A DNA stretch of 64,000 nt from Hoyosella sp. YIM 151337. Lineage in GTDB: Bacteria > Actinomycetota > Actinomycetes > Mycobacteriales > Mycobacteriaceae. Under the pieces are notes generated by a model, which saw only the letters and a list, made by a program, of their open reading frames with translations, was not told the origin of the DNA and ran no database searches. Shown piece after piece: positions 1 to 8,300 of this stretch (position 1 is the stretch's first letter; each line of letters begins with the position of its first letter). Made by a program: the position numbers and the translations under genes. The DNA lies in assembly GCF_026041215.1 (NCBI RefSeq), contig NZ_JAPEIQ010000013.1, positions 248,001 through 312,000 on the forward strand, in the 5' to 3' direction.

Positions 1-435
1 CACCATTTTCTCGCAGAAATCCACGCCAACCAGGTTCTCTTGGAAGATGTTGTGGTCGAACATGTATTCGGCCGCCTCGCCGAGGTTCACGATCCACTCG
101 CCAAGATGCGGAGGCCGCACGCCGTACGCCATATTCTGCGTGTAACACGAGCAGGTTGCGTGGTTGTCGCCGCAAATGCCGCAGATGCGGCTGGTAATGA
201 AATGCGCGTCGCGGGGATCTTTTCCTTTCATGAAGATCGAGTAGCCGCGGAAAATCGACGACGTGCTATGGCACTCGACGACCTCCTTCTTCTTGAAATC
301 AATCTTGGTGTATATACCCAGGCTGCCAACGATCCGGGTAATCGGATCCCAGTTCATCTCGACCAGGCCGTCGGGACCCTCTTGGGGCAAAGGCGGCGTT
401 GGCAGCGGGCCGGGGCCGTGAATAGTGGAAGTCAT
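1..435 (-). CDS. hhyL: [NiFe] hydrogenase large subunit, group 1h type, N-terminal part (cut by window edge)
   Basis: Catalytic subunit of an uptake [NiFe] hydrogenase that oxidises H2, here probably at trace levels. Only the first 145 codons are in the window; the frame is open to base 1. The N-terminal nickel-binding motif RICGICGDNH is visible near residue 85, followed by ATCSCY. That form of the L1 motif is typical of the actinobacterial high-affinity group (1h, formerly 5). The ATG at 435 has a GAGG ribosome site five bases upstream. It follows the small subunit by 15 bp on the same strand, so the two are co-transcribed. The C-terminal DPCxxC motif that would confirm a complete active site lies outside the window. 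Confidence 0.93.
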   Translation of the reverse strand, partial: MTSTIHGPGPLPTPPLPQEGPDGLVEMNWDPITRIVGSLGIYTKIDFKKKEVVECHSTSSIFRGYSIFMKGKDPRDAHFITSRICGICGDNHATCSCYTQNMAYGVRPPHLGEWIVNLGEAAEYMFDHNIFQENLVGVDFCEKMV

Positions 436-450
436 CGCATGCCTCTTCGC

Positions 451-1503
451 TTACCAGGTGCGGGTGGCGCCGGTCCGGAGTTCCTCGCCGGGTGTGCGCC
501 ATCGTGGTTCTTTGTCGACCGTGCCGCCGGTCACTCGGCGCAGCGTGCGCATCACCGATCCGTAGACGCCGACTGTCGCAGTCGAGAGTTTGCCGCCCGG
601 TGGTTCGTCCATGAACGGCATGAACTTGTCGGGGAAGCCCGGCATTGTGCAGCCGATGCAGATGCCGCCCACGTTGGGGCAGCCGCCGACACCGTTCAGC
701 CAGCCGCGCTTGGGTACGTTGCATTTAACGACGGGACCCCAGCACCCGAGTTTGACAATGCACTTCGGCGAACCGTACTCCGTTGCGAACTCAGCTTCCT
801 CGTAGTAGCCGGCGCGATCACATCCCTCATGCACGGTCTTGCCGAATAGCCACGTTGGCCGCAGCGCTTCGTCAAGCGGGATCATCGGGGCCTGGCCTGT
901 TGCTTGATACAGCAGATAAGTCAGCGTCTCTGACAAGTTGTCGGGCTGGATTGGACAGCCGGGCACACAAATGATCGGGATGCCGGCCTTGGATTTCCAG
1001 TCCCAGCCCAGGTAGTCGGGAACGCCCATCGCTCCGGTCGGATTGCCCGCCATTGCGTGGATGCCGCCGTACGTTGCGCAGGTACCGACTGCGACTACGG
1101 CCGTGGCTTTCGGTGTCAGCCGGTCGAGCCACTCGCTGGTCGTCACGGGCTGATTGTTCTCGTTGTTTCCGAATCCGCACCAGTAGCCGTCGGCGTCGTG
1201 GAGCTTTTCGTTCGGGATGGATCCTTCGACGACGAGTACGAACGGTTCGAGTTCACCGCGATCGGCCCTGCGGAACCATTCGAGGAAGTCGTCGGCTCCC
1301 CCTTGTGGTCCACATTCGAAGTCGATGAGCGGCCAGTGCACAGCTATCTTTGGAAGCCCGGGGAGTGCGCCGAGTGCTATTTCTTCGATAGTTGGCTGGG
1401 TGGCTGCCGTGAGCGCCACCGAGTCTCCGTCGCAACTCAATCCCGCGTTGATCCAGAGAACGTGGATCAAGGTCTCTTCTGCTGCAGCCGCCGTGTCAGA
1501 CAT
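451..1503 (-). CDS. hhyS: [NiFe] hydrogenase small subunit, group 1h type
   Basis: Electron-transfer subunit carrying three Fe-S clusters, 350 aa from the ATG at 1503 (MSDTAAAA). The start is chosen because the longer in-frame extension upstream is Arg/Pro-rich and looks non-coding. Near the N-terminus stands CDGDS (C24, D27), where most hydrogenases have Cys-x2-Cys. An Asp ligand to the proximal cluster is known for the group 1h enzyme of Cupriavidus necator. Further cysteines lie in VGTCATYGG, VPGCPIQPD, KLGCWGPVVKC, GGCPNVGG and CIGCTMPGF. No twin-arginine signal is seen, as expected for this cytoplasm-facing group. The large subunit follows by 15 bp; a cupin gene and hypBA lie upstream on the same strand. 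Confidence 0.93.
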   Translation of the reverse strand: MSDTAAAAEETLIHVLWINAGLSCDGDSVALTAATQPTIEEIALGALPGLPKIAVHWPLIDFECGPQGGADDFLEWFRRADRGELEPFVLVVEGSIPNEKLHDADGYWCGFGNNENNQPVTTSEWLDRLTPKATAVVAVGTCATYGGIHAMAGNPTGAMGVPDYLGWDWKSKAGIPIICVPGCPIQPDNLSETLTYLLYQATGQAPMIPLDEALRPTWLFGKTVHEGCDRAGYYEEAEFATEYGSPKCIVKLGCWGPVVKCNVPKRGWLNGVGGCPNVGGICIGCTMPGFPDKFMPFMDEPPGGKLSTATVGVYGSVMRTLRRVTGGTVDKEPRWRTPGEELRTGATRTW

Positions 1504-1665
1504 GGTTGCCACTTTCCGGGGCGGGCACCGCCCACGCCCCTTCGCCACAGGAGTCGACCTTCGGCCCACTTGCGTGACGCAGATCACATATTACGCGATC
1601 ATGATCCGCGTGGTCAAAAACCTGCAGCGTTACTCACCTGCGGGAACGACACTTTCGGCGTGCGG

Positions 1666-2127
1666 TCACTCCGCGCATCGAACATCATCTGGCGCTTCCG
1701 CCTCAATTGATGTCTGCTGTCCGTTGGGCACCAGATAAGCGACGTACAGAACCACCGGTGAATCACCGCGATTCACGCCGTTGTGACGCGCGGTCGGTCC
1801 CACGACCTCCTCGATCACTGACCCCGCGGGAGATGTCTCTTCAGCACAGTCAGCAAAAACACGCGTCAGTGCGCCCTCGGAGACAACCGCGTACACCGGC
1901 CCTGGGTGCCAGTGCCAGCCGGTCGAACCCCCCGGGTCTATGTCGATCCGGCGCAGCGTCACCGACGTTCCGACAGCCGGCTGACCCGGCATGCTCAGCG
2001 GAACGGTGAACTGAGCAATGTCGCTGGCCTGCACCCCTGAGGGCGGTGACGCCACCGCGAGTCCCGGCGCCGTCAGGGCCAGCATCAGCGCTGCGAACGC
2101 ACCACAACACACATGCGATCTTCGCAT
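1666..2127 (-). CDS. Secreted cupin-domain protein
   Basis: 153 aa. An N-terminal signal peptide is visible: basic MRRSH, a hydrophobic stretch to about residue 25, and probable cleavage after AVA or AVAS. A single cupin barrel follows, with the metal-site pattern GWHWHPGPVYAVVSEG (histidines near residues 72-74) and a second-motif histidine in ARHNGVNRGD. It therefore probably binds a metal, but no substrate can be assigned. It lies 10 bp after hypB and 162 bp before hhyS, all on the minus strand, so it is probably part of the hydrogenase transcription unit. It is not a recognised hydrogenase maturation factor, so its role there is unknown. Confidence 0.75.
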   Translation of the reverse strand: MRRSHVCCGAFAALMLALTAPGLAVASPPSGVQASDIAQFTVPLSMPGQPAVGTSVTLRRIDIDPGGSTGWHWHPGPVYAVVSEGALTRVFADCAEETSPAGSVIEEVVGPTARHNGVNRGDSPVVLYVAYLVPNGQQTSIEAEAPDDVRCAE

Positions 2128-2137
2128 CGATCCTGCC

Positions 2138-2983
2138 TCATTGTGAGGGGTTGTGCCCGGCCACCGCGGGCATAAGGCGTTCGAGTTCCGCGAGCCAGCG
2201 CTCCATCCCCTCGCCGGTCTTGGCCGAGAGCGTGATTAACCGGAGCTGCGGATTGACGGCACGCGCGTTGCGCGCGCACACGTCAAGGTCGAAATCCACG
2301 TACGGCAAGAGATCCGACTTGTTGACGACCGCGAGGTCGGCAGCTGCGAAAATGTGTGGGTACTTCAACGGCTTGTCGTCACCCTCGGTCACGGACACGA
2401 TGACAACTTTCGCCTGCTCCCCCAGATCGAACAACGCCGGGCACACCAGATTGCCGACGTTCTCAACAAGAAGCAGCGTGTCGTCCACAGGTGCGAGCTC
2501 GACAAGCGCACGCTCAAGCATTGACGCATCGAGATGACAGCCCGCCCCGGTATTCACCTGCACGACACGCGCCCCCGTCGCGGCGATCCGGTTCGCATCC
2601 AGGTGGGTTTCTTGATCCCCTTCAACAACGGCCACCTCGTGGCCGATTTCCCGGATCGTGCGCTCAAGCAGTGTCGTCTTCCCCGCGCCGGGCGAACTCA
2701 TCAGATTGACCGCGGTGATACCGTGCGACCGCATCCACGCACGGTTTTTCTCCGCAATGCCATCATTTTTTGCCAGCACCTTCTGCTCGAGGAGAATGGT
2801 GTCTTCGCCAGCGGTGGGATCTGCCCGGACGGCTACTACATGCCCGTGCCCGTGACCGTGCCCGTGACCGTGACCGTGACCGTGGCCGTGGTCCTGTCCA
2901 TGCTCATGGACGTGAGGGTGATCGGAGGCAGCCTCATATACGCGGGGGCCTTCGAGGTTTCCACATCCACATGTCGAACACAT
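2138..2983 (-). CDS. hypB: Hydrogenase nickel incorporation GTPase HypB
   Basis: GTPase that delivers nickel to the hydrogenase large subunit together with HypA; 281 aa. It opens with MCSTCGCG, the N-terminal nickel-binding motif of HypB. A histidine-rich stretch with about eleven alternating His-Gly units follows (near residues 22-48), likely storing nickel. The G-domain shows SSPGAGKTTLL (P-loop), VEGDQETHLD, NTGAGCHLD, ENVGNLVCPA and VVNKSDLLPY. The start at 2983 places an AAGGTGG ribosome site about 8 bases upstream. An alternative ATG at 2989 would overlap the hypA stop as ATGA and add only two residues. It is translationally linked to hypA. Confidence 0.95.
   Translation of the reverse strand: MCSTCGCGNLEGPRVYEAASDHPHVHEHGQDHGHGHGHGHGHGHGHGHVVAVRADPTAGEDTILLEQKVLAKNDGIAEKNRAWMRSHGITAVNLMSSPGAGKTTLLERTIREIGHEVAVVEGDQETHLDANRIAATGARVVQVNTGAGCHLDASMLERALVELAPVDDTLLLVENVGNLVCPALFDLGEQAKVVIVSVTEGDDKPLKYPHIFAAADLAVVNKSDLLPYVDFDLDVCARNARAVNPQLRLITLSAKTGEGMERWLAELERLMPAVAGHNPSQ
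2838..2892. repeat. Hexanucleotide tandem repeat inside hypB
   Basis: About nine imperfect copies of CCGTGA/CCGTGC read on the plus strand. They encode the alternating His-Gly tract of HypB on the minus strand. Copies differ by single bases. Such a tract can gain or lose units by slippage without breaking the frame, because each unit is six bases. Confidence 0.85.
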
Positions 2984-2985
2984 GG

Positions 2986-3315
2986 TCATCCCACCTTCAT
3001 CGATGCGATCAAAAGCTCCCGGCCAGAAAGCAGTTCGACATCCGCACTGCCGCATGAGCACAGCAAGATTGGGTCGGGTATGACGAATTCACAACCGCAG
3101 ACCGAACAATGCGCGCGCGCCGGGATGACGTCAAGGTCAAGTTCGGCACCCTCAGCGACCGTGCCTGCAGTCGCTAATTCGAAGCAGAACTGCATGGCCT
3201 CCGGTACTACCGCGCACAGCGCACCGACGTTGACCTGGACCGAGCGCACCCGGCGGCCCGCGGCATGCTCACACACCACGTCGACGATGCTCTCAACGAT
3301 CGCGAGTTCGTGCAT
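2986..3315 (-). CDS. hypA: Hydrogenase maturation factor HypA
   Basis: 109 aa nickel metallochaperone, full length for the family. The N-terminal MHELAI carries the conserved nickel-ligand His2. A zinc domain follows, with CSVCGCEF near residue 70 and CSCGSADV near residue 87 supplying the Cys pairs. It is the first gene of the minus-strand run hypA-hypB-cupin-hhyS-hhyL. A short GC hairpin (3321-3340) lies just upstream of the start. Other hyp genes (hypC, D, E, F) are not in the window. Confidence 0.95.
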   Translation of the reverse strand: MHELAIVESIVDVVCEHAAGRRVRSVQVNVGALCAVVPEAMQFCFELATAGTVAEGAELDLDVIPARAHCSVCGCEFVIPDPILLCSCGSADVELLSGRELLIASMKVG

Positions 3316-3394
3316 AACGCCCCCGTTTCAGGAGACGGGGCTGATGATCTCTAGGCTAGGACCACGAGTGTGATATACGCAACAGGCACTGCAT

Positions 3395-3410
3395 AAGCTA
3401 GCTTCGCACC
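3395..3410 (+). promoter_or_regulatory. Possible leaderless promoter with a CTAG-centred palindrome before the FhuF-like gene
   Basis: The 10-bp perfect palindrome AAGCTAGCTT at 3395-3404 contains the -10-like TAGCTT (3399-3404), which ends six bases before the ATG at 3411. No ribosome site is present. This spacing fits an actinobacterial leaderless transcript starting at the ATG. A similar element precedes heme oxygenase (15007-15016). Overlap of operator and -10 would fit iron repression by IdeR/DtxR, but the match to the full 19-bp box is weak. Confidence 0.35.
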
Positions 3411-4247
3411 ATGAGCGTCAACAGCCACCCGCTTGAGAAGACGGCGCAGCACATCGGTGAATCCATCGATTGGGCGACGGTACGCTGCGACGTTCCCACT
3501 GCTCCGGAGCTCGAGAACGGCTGGGTGCGCTGCGCCGACGCGGACAGCATTTTTATCGCCGAGTGGGAAGACGCGGTGACCACCATGCTGCTGCGTGATT
3601 TCCAGCGGCACCATCGCGCGGCGTCCACGTCGTATGTCCTCGACTGGTACGCGGCGATACCCGGCTATCTCGGCGGGCTTAGCTTTGCTCTCGCGAACCG
3701 TGTTCCCCGTCTCGACCGCCCGTCACTCTTCTTTCACCGCCACCCTCAGCATGCGTACCCTGACGGCCTTGCTCTCGCGAGACCCGAATTCTGGTGCCTG
3801 GCCAGTGATCCCGACGCTACACACCCCGATGCGACGGTCGTTGCATCCGCACACCATTTGGCGGCTGTGCTGCGGCAGCAGGTGAGCGCGCATGCACGTG
3901 ACTTTCTGGCCGCCTACGAGCCGCGCGTTCGCATCCCCCGCCGACACCGCCTTGGTGCCTTCTTTGATGGCCTCGACACGGCTCTCTCCATGGCGCGAAC
4001 AACGCCCGCGGAGGCCATCGAACTCGGGCACGTGGTATTGCCGAAAGACACTACGGATTTTCCTTTCGGATCAACGCTCTATCGAGTCCATGACGCACAG
4101 GGCCGCGAGCACCTCACCCGCACCCGCGTGAGCTGCTGCTACTACTTCAAAGTGTCCGACGGCGGCATCGCGTGCGCGACGTGCCCACGCACGTCGGCCG
4201 CGGAACGAGCAGAGCGCGTGGTGGCCTTCGCCGGCGGCGACGATTAG
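3411..4247 (+). CDS. FhuF-like (2Fe-2S) ferric reductase family protein
   Basis: 278 aa. The C-terminus carries the FhuF-type cluster motif: an adjacent Cys pair in SCCYYFKV near residue 241, then CATCPR near residue 257. These four cysteines bind a [2Fe-2S] cluster in the E. coli siderophore-iron reductase FhuF. The rest of the protein fits the FhuF fold (SYVLDWYAAIPGYLGG, VRIPRRHRLGAFFDGLDTAL). It is probably a cytoplasmic reductase releasing iron from siderophores, but no siderophore genes are adjacent. It is transcribed divergently from hypA, and its 3' end overlaps the next minus-strand gene by 4 bp. Confidence 0.75.
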   Translation: MSVNSHPLEKTAQHIGESIDWATVRCDVPTAPELENGWVRCADADSIFIAEWEDAVTTMLLRDFQRHHRAASTSYVLDWYAAIPGYLGGLSFALANRVPRLDRPSLFFHRHPQHAYPDGLALARPEFWCLASDPDATHPDATVVASAHHLAAVLRQQVSAHARDFLAAYEPRVRIPRRHRLGAFFDGLDTALSMARTTPAEAIELGHVVLPKDTTDFPFGSTLYRVHDAQGREHLTRTRVSCCYYFKVSDGGIACATCPRTSAAERAERVVAFAGGDD

Positions 4248-4603
4248 CCGCCGTCCAGTGCCTTAAGCATGCGTTTCAGCGCGACAAGGCGATATGACGA
4301 TTCGAGGAGTTCCGCGATTTCCTGCAGGTCTGGTTTGGCCGATGTGAGGTCGAGCGCCAGCCACCCAAACGCACCGTTGTACGGCGGTACGAAGATCCGC
4401 TTATCCTGTTTGAGCGCGTCCGACTCGGACATGTCCGGCTTGAATTCGAGGCTGATCCGCTCGCTCAGACTGCCGTTGTAGATCCCGAACATCTTCTTGG
4501 CCCGGAATGTCGGCCGTCCCCAAGCTTCGACTTCAGTCGCTTCAGGGAAGCTCAAAGCGATCTCGCGTATCTCCCGAAGCCACGGATCTGTCTCGGTATA
4601 CAT
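4244..4603 (-). CDS. MmcQ/YjbR family protein
   Basis: 119 aa protein of the small YjbR/MmcQ fold. Visible family features are SFPEATEVEAWGRPTFRAKKMFG, the FVPPYNGAFGWLAL segment and a C-terminal helix with SSYRLVALKRML. The family is often described as DNA-binding-like, but no reaction is established. The start is uncertain: the ATG at 4603 has no clear ribosome site, and a GTG at 4618 would add five residues. It is convergent with the FhuF-like gene, overlapping 4 bp. The HAD gene upstream on the same strand begins 56 bp away. Confidence 0.7.
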   Translation of the reverse strand: MYTETDPWLREIREIALSFPEATEVEAWGRPTFRAKKMFGIYNGSLSERISLEFKPDMSESDALKQDKRIFVPPYNGAFGWLALDLTSAKPDLQEIAELLESSYRLVALKRMLKALDGG

Positions 4604-4659
4604 GCGCGGGTGTGCCACGTGAGCAAGCCTACAGCCGGGCGGCACACACCACACCCGTG

Positions 4660-5328
4660 TCAGCTGCGCCAGACTGACTGCAACTCGGTCCAGCTCAGCC
4701 CTTCCAGACTGGCACGCAGCACACGGCCGGGGCCGGGATGCATCGGTACAGCACATGGAACGACCAGCAGCGGGCAGCCTGCGGCTTCAGCCGCTGCGCT
4801 GCCCGTGGGCGAATCCTCGATCGCAAGGCATTCTTCAGCTGGGAACCCTAAGGCGGCGGCCGCTTTCAGGTAGGGCTCGGGGTCCGGTTTGCCGAAATCA
4901 ACCTCATCACCGCACACGATCGTGCTGAACCTGTGCCTGCCGAGAGTACCTAGAGCTCGTTCGGTGAGAAAGCGTTCGGTGTTCGTCACCAATGCCATCG
5001 GCACGCCTGCGTCACCGAGCATGTCGAGCGCAGCTTGTGCCCCAGGGCGCCAATCGATCCCGTCGTCGAACAGTTCAGCCGTCTTATTGCGCAGCCACTT
5101 CGCGGCGTACGCCGCGTCTTCAGGCTCGTAAGGCAGGCCGAGATCACTGAACAGAACCGTCAGGCTATGCGCCATATTGGTTCCGACCATTGCCTCCCGC
5201 GCGGCCACGGATAACACGCCCCCGAGATGCTCAGCGAGCAGGTCGAGCGAAACATCCCAGATTTTCTCGCTGTCGAGGAGCGTGCCGTCCATGTCCCACA
5301 GGACGGCACGCATGCCCGGTTCAGACAT
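4660..5328 (-). CDS. HAD-superfamily hydrolase (beta-phosphoglucomutase-like)
   Basis: 222 aa. Motif I is LWDMDGTLLDSE near residue 9 (nucleophile and acid Asp), motif II is VTNTE, motif III is GKPDPEPY, and motif IV is AIEDSPTGSAAA. The helical cap between motifs I and II makes it subfamily IA, a small-molecule phosphatase or phosphomutase. The substrate cannot be read from sequence. The ATG at 5328 overlaps the metH stop by 8 bp, so it is translationally coupled to metH on the minus strand. Confidence 0.85.
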   Translation of the reverse strand: MSEPGMRAVLWDMDGTLLDSEKIWDVSLDLLAEHLGGVLSVAAREAMVGTNMAHSLTVLFSDLGLPYEPEDAAYAAKWLRNKTAELFDDGIDWRPGAQAALDMLGDAGVPMALVTNTERFLTERALGTLGRHRFSTIVCGDEVDFGKPDPEPYLKAAAALGFPAEECLAIEDSPTGSAAAEAAGCPLLVVPCAVPMHPGPGRVLRASLEGLSWTELQSVWRS

Positions 5329-8300
5329 TGAAGTACTTCGCTTCCGGATGGTGAAGGACGAACGCGTCCGTAGATTGCTCGGGATGCAGCTGCATCTCCT
5401 CGGACAGCACGACCCCGAGCCTGCCAGGCTCCAGGAGCTCAACGAGTTTCGCCCGGTCTTCGAGATCGGGGCACGCGCCATAACCGAACGAGTAGCGTGC
5501 ACCGCGGTATCCGAGGCGGAAGAACTCCTGAACGTCCTCAGGATCCTCCCTAGCGACCGCGTCGCCCCCGGGCATGACCAGTTCTTCACGAACGCGTTGA
5601 TGCCAATATTCGGCCAGCGCTTCCGTCAGCTGCACGCCAATGCCATGCACTTCGAGATAGTCTCGATATTGGTCCTGTGCAAAGAGCTCGTTGGCGAAGT
5701 CCGCAATCGGCTGTCCCATGGTGACCAGCTGGAAAGGCAGCACATCAACCTGGCCGAGTTCGCGAGCGCGCGCGCGAGATCTGATGAAATCAGCCACACA
5801 CAGGAAGCGGTCACGCTGCTGACGCGGGAAGTCGAATGCGTACCGCACCGGTGCATCGGGATCTGGTGATTCGAGAACGTACACGGTGTCGCCTTCTGAC
5901 ACCGCCGGGAAGTAGCCGTACACCACCGCCGCGTGGGCGAGAATACCCTCGGTGCTCAGACGGTCGAGCCAGTAGCGCAGCCGCGGACGGCCTTCCGTCT
6001 CTACAAGTTCCTCGTAAGACGGGCCGTCGCTGCCACGTGCGCCGCGCAGGCCCCACTGGCCGAGAAAGAGCGCACGTTCGTCCAGCGTGGTCGAGTACTC
6101 CGCGAGGCTCACGCCCTTCACGATGCGCGTCCCCCAGAACGGTGGGGACGGAACGTCGATATCTTCGGCGACGTCTGATCGCGCGGGGACTTCGACCGGC
6201 TTCTGTGCGGCTTTGCGCTTCTCCGCGGTCCGCTTCGAGCGGGCGTGCCGGGCTTTACGCTCTTCTGCCTTCGCGCGGGCTTCGATCGCCTCAGGACTGT
6301 CGGGGTCAGGCCCCTCTCCGCGCTTTTCCGCCATGATCGTGTCCATCAGGCGCAGCCCTTCGAACGCGTCGCGTGCGTAAAGAACGTCGCCGTCGTACAC
6401 CTCCGTGAGGTCGTTTTCAACGTAGGAACGTGTGAGGGCCGCGCCACCGAGCAGGACAGGAAAGCGATCAGCGAAGCCGCGAGAGTTGAGTTCCTCGAGG
6501 TTGTCCTTCATGACGACAGTCGACTTCACCAGCAAACCGGACATGCCGATGACGTCGGCCTTCTTTTCGACTGCTGCCTCGAGAATGTTCGCAATGGGCT
6601 GCTTGATTCCGAGGTTGATGACCTCGTACCCGTTATTGGACAAGATGATATCGACGAGGTTCTTACCGATGTCGTGGACGTCACCTTTGACGGTGGCGAG
6701 CACGATGCGGCCCTTGCCGGAGTCACCGGTGGCCTCCATGTGTGGTTCGAGGTGAGCCACTGCTGTCTTCATCACCTCAGCGGAAGTGAGCACGAACGGA
6801 AGCTGCATCTGCCCGGAGCCGAACAGCTCACCCACTACCTTCATGCCGGCCAGGAGGTTCTCGTTGATGATCGCGAGCGGTGGCTTCTCTTTCATGGCCT
6901 CGTCGAGATCGGCCGCGAGGCCGTTGCGCTCGCCGTCGATGATGCGCCGCTCAAGGCGTTCGAGCAGCGGCAGCGCAGCAAGCGCCTCGGCCCGGGATTC
7001 ACGCGCCGAAGCCGCGGAGACGCCCTCGAATAGTTCCATGAACCGCTGCAGCGGGTCGTAACCGTCTCGCCTGCGGTCGTACACCAGGTCAAGCGCGACT
7101 TCGCGTTGTTCGTCACCGATTTTCGACATCGGGAGAATTTTGGACGCGTGGACGATCGCGGTATCGAGTCCAGCCTGAACGCACTCATGCAAGAACACCG
7201 AGTTCAGCACCTGACGCGCGGCGGCATTGAGACCGAACGAGATGTTCGACACACCGAGTGTCGTGTGCACACGCGGGCGGCGCCGCTTCAGCTCGCGAAT
7301 CGCCTCAATGGTTTCAAGACCGTCGCGCCGGACCTCTTCCTGTCCAGTAGAGATCGGAAACGTCAGGCAGTCGACAATGATGTCTTCTTCCTTAAGACCC
7401 CAGTTCTTCGTGAGGTCCGCGATGAGCCGCTCCGCAATGCGCAGCTTCCACTCCGCGGTGCGAGCCTGGCCCTCTTCATCAATGCACAAAGCGACGACCG
7501 CCGCACCGTGCTGCCTGACCAGCCGCATGATCCGCTGGAACCGCGAGTCGGGGCCGTCGCCGTCCTCATAGTTCACTGAGTTGATGGCGCACCGGCCGCC
7601 GAGGTGTTCCAGGCCAGCCTGCAGGACATTCGGCTCAGTGGAATCCAGCATGATCGGGAGGGTGGACGACGTTGCCAGCCGACTCGCCAGTTCAGACATG
7701 TCCTTAGCGCCGTCGCGGCCGACGTAGTCGATGCAGAGATCCAGCATATGCGCGCCGTCGCGGGTTTGGTCCTTCGCGATGTCGAGGCACTTCTGGAGAT
7801 CCCCAGCCAGCATGGCTTCGCGGAACGCTTTCGAACCGTTCGCGTTGGTGCGCTCACCGATCATCAAAATCGAGCTGTCCTGCTCGAACGGCACGTGTGT
7901 ATACAGCGACGAGATACCTGGCTCACGCTGGACACGCCGCTGCGCCTTTTCGGTCGCGAGGATGGCCGCCCGCAACTGCCGGATGTGCTCGGGTGTGGTG
8001 CCGCAGCACCCGCCGACGAGCGAAAGCCCAAACTCCCGGACGAAGGTGCTCAGTGCGGCGGCAAGCTCTTCGGCGGTGAGGGGATACTCCGCGCCGTTCG
8101 GGCCCAGTACAGGCAAGCCCGCATTCGGCATGACCGACACAGGAAGCACGGAGTGTTTCGACAGGTGCCGGAGATGCTCGCTCATCTCATCGGGCCCGGT
8201 GGCGCAGTTAAGCCCGATCATGTCGATCCCGAGGGGTTCGAGTGCGGTCAGCGCCGCACCGATCTCGCTGCCCAGGAGCATGGTCCCGGTCGTCTCCACC

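Noticed and set aside
1597-1606. GATCATGATC palindrome upstream of hhyS as a regulator site
   Set aside because: Only 10 bp with no symmetric flanks and no known match; expected by chance at this length scale.
2838-2892. Short regular repeats as a CRISPR array
   Set aside because: Units are 6 bp without spacers and encode the HypB His-Gly tract.
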